The notes beneath the pieces are model-generated. The model searched no databases. It saw nothing but the letters and a program-made list of their open reading frames with translations, and was not told the origin of the DNA. A DNA stretch of 43,478 nucleotides. Source: Chara braunii (Eukaryota; Streptophyta; Charophyceae; Charales; Characeae). Positions 41,839 to 43,478 of this stretch are shown piece by piece. Both the position numbers and the translations under genes were made by a program. The stretch covers positions 1,140,603 through 1,184,080 of the forward strand of contig BFEA01000311.1 of the NCBI GenBank assembly GCA_003427395.1. The letters are read 5' to 3'. The first letter of the stretch is position 1. The number at the start of each line of letters is the position of its first letter.

Positions 41839-41961
41839 GTCCTTCGGGACATCCGTAAAAATTGGAACGATACAGAGCCTGAAGATTAGCATGGCCCCTG
41901 CGCAAGGATGACACGCATAAATCGAGAAATGGTCCAAAAAAAAAAAAAAAAAAAAAAAAAA
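41839..41961 (+). pseudogene. U6 snRNA pseudogene, copy 2, with poly-A tail
   Basis: Nearly full length: GTCCTTCGGGACATCCG at the 5' end, then TTGGAACGATACAGAG, TTAGCATGGCCCCTGCGCAAGG and ATGACACGCATAAATCGAG to ATGGTCC at 41935. A 3-nt insertion (CCT) after ACAGAG breaks the ACAGAGA box that pairs with the 5' splice site. A run of about 26 A follows, not the T-run of a Pol III terminator, as expected for a retroposed copy. No U6 promoter (USE or spaced TATA) is visible upstream. Confidence 0.93.
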
Positions 41962-41999
41962 GGATGACACACATAAATCGAGAAATGGTCCAAAATTTT
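41962..41999 (+). pseudogene. U6 snRNA fragment, copy 3 (3' end only)
   Basis: GGATGACACACATAAATCGAG to GGTCC follows directly after the A-run of copy 2. Then AAAATTTTC. Confidence 0.9.
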
Positions 42000-42106
42000 C
42001 GTTTCTTTTTTTAAAAAAAAGCAAAATATAATTTCAAATTTCAATATTAAAATAACGATTGAAAAAAAAGAAAGAAAGATAGTTTTACCATTCAACCTGC
42101 ATCAAG

Positions 42107-42280
42107 TTTTAGGGTTGGGATTGGGATCATAGATTTCGTAACCTTGGTTGGTGGAGATTAGGGTTGTTTGATAATGGTGGTTTGGAGAGGGGGTAGATTA
42201 GGATTTGACTTCTGTTACATTAGTGAACGTGGATTTTGTTTTAGGGTTGGGATTGGGATCATTGGTTTTCGTAACCTTGT
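42107..42280 (+). repeat. Direct repeat, about 131-bp spacing
   Basis: TTTTAGGGTTGGGATTGGGA and CGTAACCTTG occur at about 42107 and 42238. The stretch lies between U6 copies. Confidence 0.8.
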
Positions 42281-42410
42281 GAGGTTGTGGAGGGGATAGG
42301 TTTGGCCGGGAGTGCCTTACTTAGCCCGTTTGACCGCCGCAAATGATGTAAGGGACACCGGTATGAATTTTGTTTAAAAAAAAAAAAAAAAAAAAACTCT
42401 GTGGGCAGCA

Positions 42411-42515
42411 GTCCTTTGGGACATCCGTAAAAATTGGAACGAGACAAAGAAAGGAGATTAGCATGGCCCTTGCGCAAGGGTGGCACACATAAATCGAGAA
42501 ATGGTCCAAAATATT
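42411..42515 (+). pseudogene. U6 snRNA pseudogene, copy 4
   Basis: GTCCTTTGGGACATCCG (42411) leads to GGAACGAGACAAAGAAAGGAGATTAGC, GCGCAAGG and TCGAGAAATGGTCC (about 42508). The ACAGAGA box has decayed to ACAAAGA. A-rich DNA follows, and a run of 23 A precedes it at 42376-42396. Confidence 0.92.
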
Positions 42516-42759
42516 TATAAAAAAAAGAAGCAGCAGCTTTATGGGCACACCGCACTGCTACTCACCCTGAACACAACGCCCAGTCAATACGAGTGTATCG
42601 GATCACGACACTACAGATGGCTTCTATATATTCACAAGACCAGGTGGCATGTTCTTTGGAGGAACTCTGTATTGCAACGTATATGTTAACTCGGTACGAA
42701 CTTACCCAAGGTAACGTTTTGTAGAGACGGTGCCAATGGGGACTAGGCCTTCTGCTGTC
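42516..42759. other. Spacer, no recognisable gene
   Basis: No feature seen. Confidence 0.4.
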
Positions 42760-43478
42760 CAATCAGGGCAGGCTATTGCCGACCTGGTCTGCAACTGGAC
42801 CAGGCTATGAAAGACCTAGTCGGCAACGGCACCAGGCTATCACAGACCTGGCGTGCAACTGGACCAGGTGATCGTGCAGACCTGGCCTGCAACTGGACCA
42901 AGCTATCACAGACCTGGTCTCCATCTAGACCAAGTTTATGTTACCCTTGCAACTGGACCAGGCTGTTGCAGACCAGGTCGGCAACAGCACGAGGCTATCA
43001 CAGACCTGGCCTGCGACTGGACCAAGTTATCACACACCTCGTCTGCAAAGGTACCAGGTTTATGGTAGCCTTGCACCAGGCTATCCCCAACGTGGTTGGC
43101 AGCTGGACCAGGTGATCGTGCAGACCTGGCCTGCAACTGGACCAAGCTATCACAGACCTGGTCTCCATCTAGACCAAGTTTACGTTACCCTTGCAACTGG
43201 ACCAGGCTGTCGCAGACCAGGTCGGCAACAGCATGAGGCTATCACAGACCTGGCCTGCGACTGGACCAAGTTATCACACACCTCGTCTGCAAAGGTACCA
43301 GGTTTATGTTAGCCTTGCACCAGGCTATCCACAACGTGGTTGGCAGCTGGACCAGGCGATCGTGCAGACCTGGCCTGCAACTAGACCAAGCTATCACAGA
43401 CCTGGTCTGCAACTAGACCAGGTTTACCTTATTAGCCTTGCAACTGGACCAGGATATCGCAGACCAGGTCGCTGCACA
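42760..43478 (+). repeat. Satellite: 32-bp monomer, 244-bp higher-order period
   Basis: The monomer GACCTGGTCTGCAACTGGAC + CAGGCTATCACA varies from copy to copy. The block GGACCAGGTGATCGTGCAG recurs at 42861, 43105 and 43349, exactly 244 bp apart, which shows a higher-order unit of about 7.6 monomers. The array runs off the window end. A good monomer forms CCTGGTC/GACCAGG, 7 bp over TGCAACTG. ORFs reading through it with repeated TWPATGP are artefacts of the repeat. Confidence 0.9.

Noticed and set aside
41839-41961. Functional U6 snRNA gene
   Set aside because: Insertion in the ACAGAGA box, no upstream promoter elements, poly-A instead of a T-run terminator.
42807-43312. TWPATGP-type repeat protein
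   Set aside because: The reading frame follows the satellite monomer, is open on both strands and lacks a start context.

Overview
This is non-coding, transposon-packed nuclear DNA of a eukaryote. I found no intact host gene. Recognisable coding sequence consists of broken retroelements: a Ty3/gypsy chromovirus, three or four pieces of an L1-like LINE with a plant-type zf-RVT zinc knuckle, and gag-like fragments. Add U6 snRNA pseudogenes, a decayed large-subunit rRNA fragment, many microsatellites, scattered single N calls and one 30-N gap. The chromovirus and the zf-RVT LINE point to the green lineage. A large repeat-rich streptophyte genome (a charophyte such as Chara would fit) is my best guess, but the species cannot be proved from this window.

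Layout. 1-2619: 3' half of a chromovirus pol (RT, RNase H, integrase, broken chromodomain). 2620-3787: its 3' untranslated part with two tandem-repeat blocks and a polypurine tract. From 3788: its 3' LTR, perhaps ending near 6043, with a GTAC-rich promoter-like segment and a hairpin array (array A, 4265-5150). 6540-7745: GC-rich chain of hairpins. 9007-10533: a second hairpin array (array B). 12195-12955: hAT-like MITE. 14323-14706: inverted LTR fragment. 17277-17580: covarying tandem pair. 17743-18290: rRNA-derived sequence. 19781-24778: unrecognised gag-like and other decayed ORFs mixed with long hairpins. 26790-27276: more long hairpins. 29340-30510: decayed minus-strand ORF. 32000-38700: LINE graveyard with two copies head to head at about 34650. 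41754-42515: cluster of U6 pseudogenes. 42760-43478: 32-bp satellite with a 244-bp higher-order period.

The most unusual content is the pair of hairpin arrays. In array A ten degenerate units share the hexaloop TAAGTT (once TAAGCT), while the closing stem changes by compensated pairs (CTA/TAG, CTG/CAG, CCA/TGG) and the outer stems differ in sequence but still pair. In array B about sixteen units share an RCACAA-type hexaloop and carry stems of up to about 17 bp, again different in every unit. Loop conserved and stem covarying within tandem arrays is the signature of selection on folding, or of a copying process that preserves palindromes. I do not recognise either family. Smaller cases occur at 5450-5776 and 17358-17566, and long isolated hairpins recur elsewhere in the window.

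Most in-frame stops in the LINE, gypsy and gag-like pieces sit where Trp, Gln or Arg is expected, so they are explained by C-to-T or G-to-A transitions, as expected for methylated, silenced repeats.
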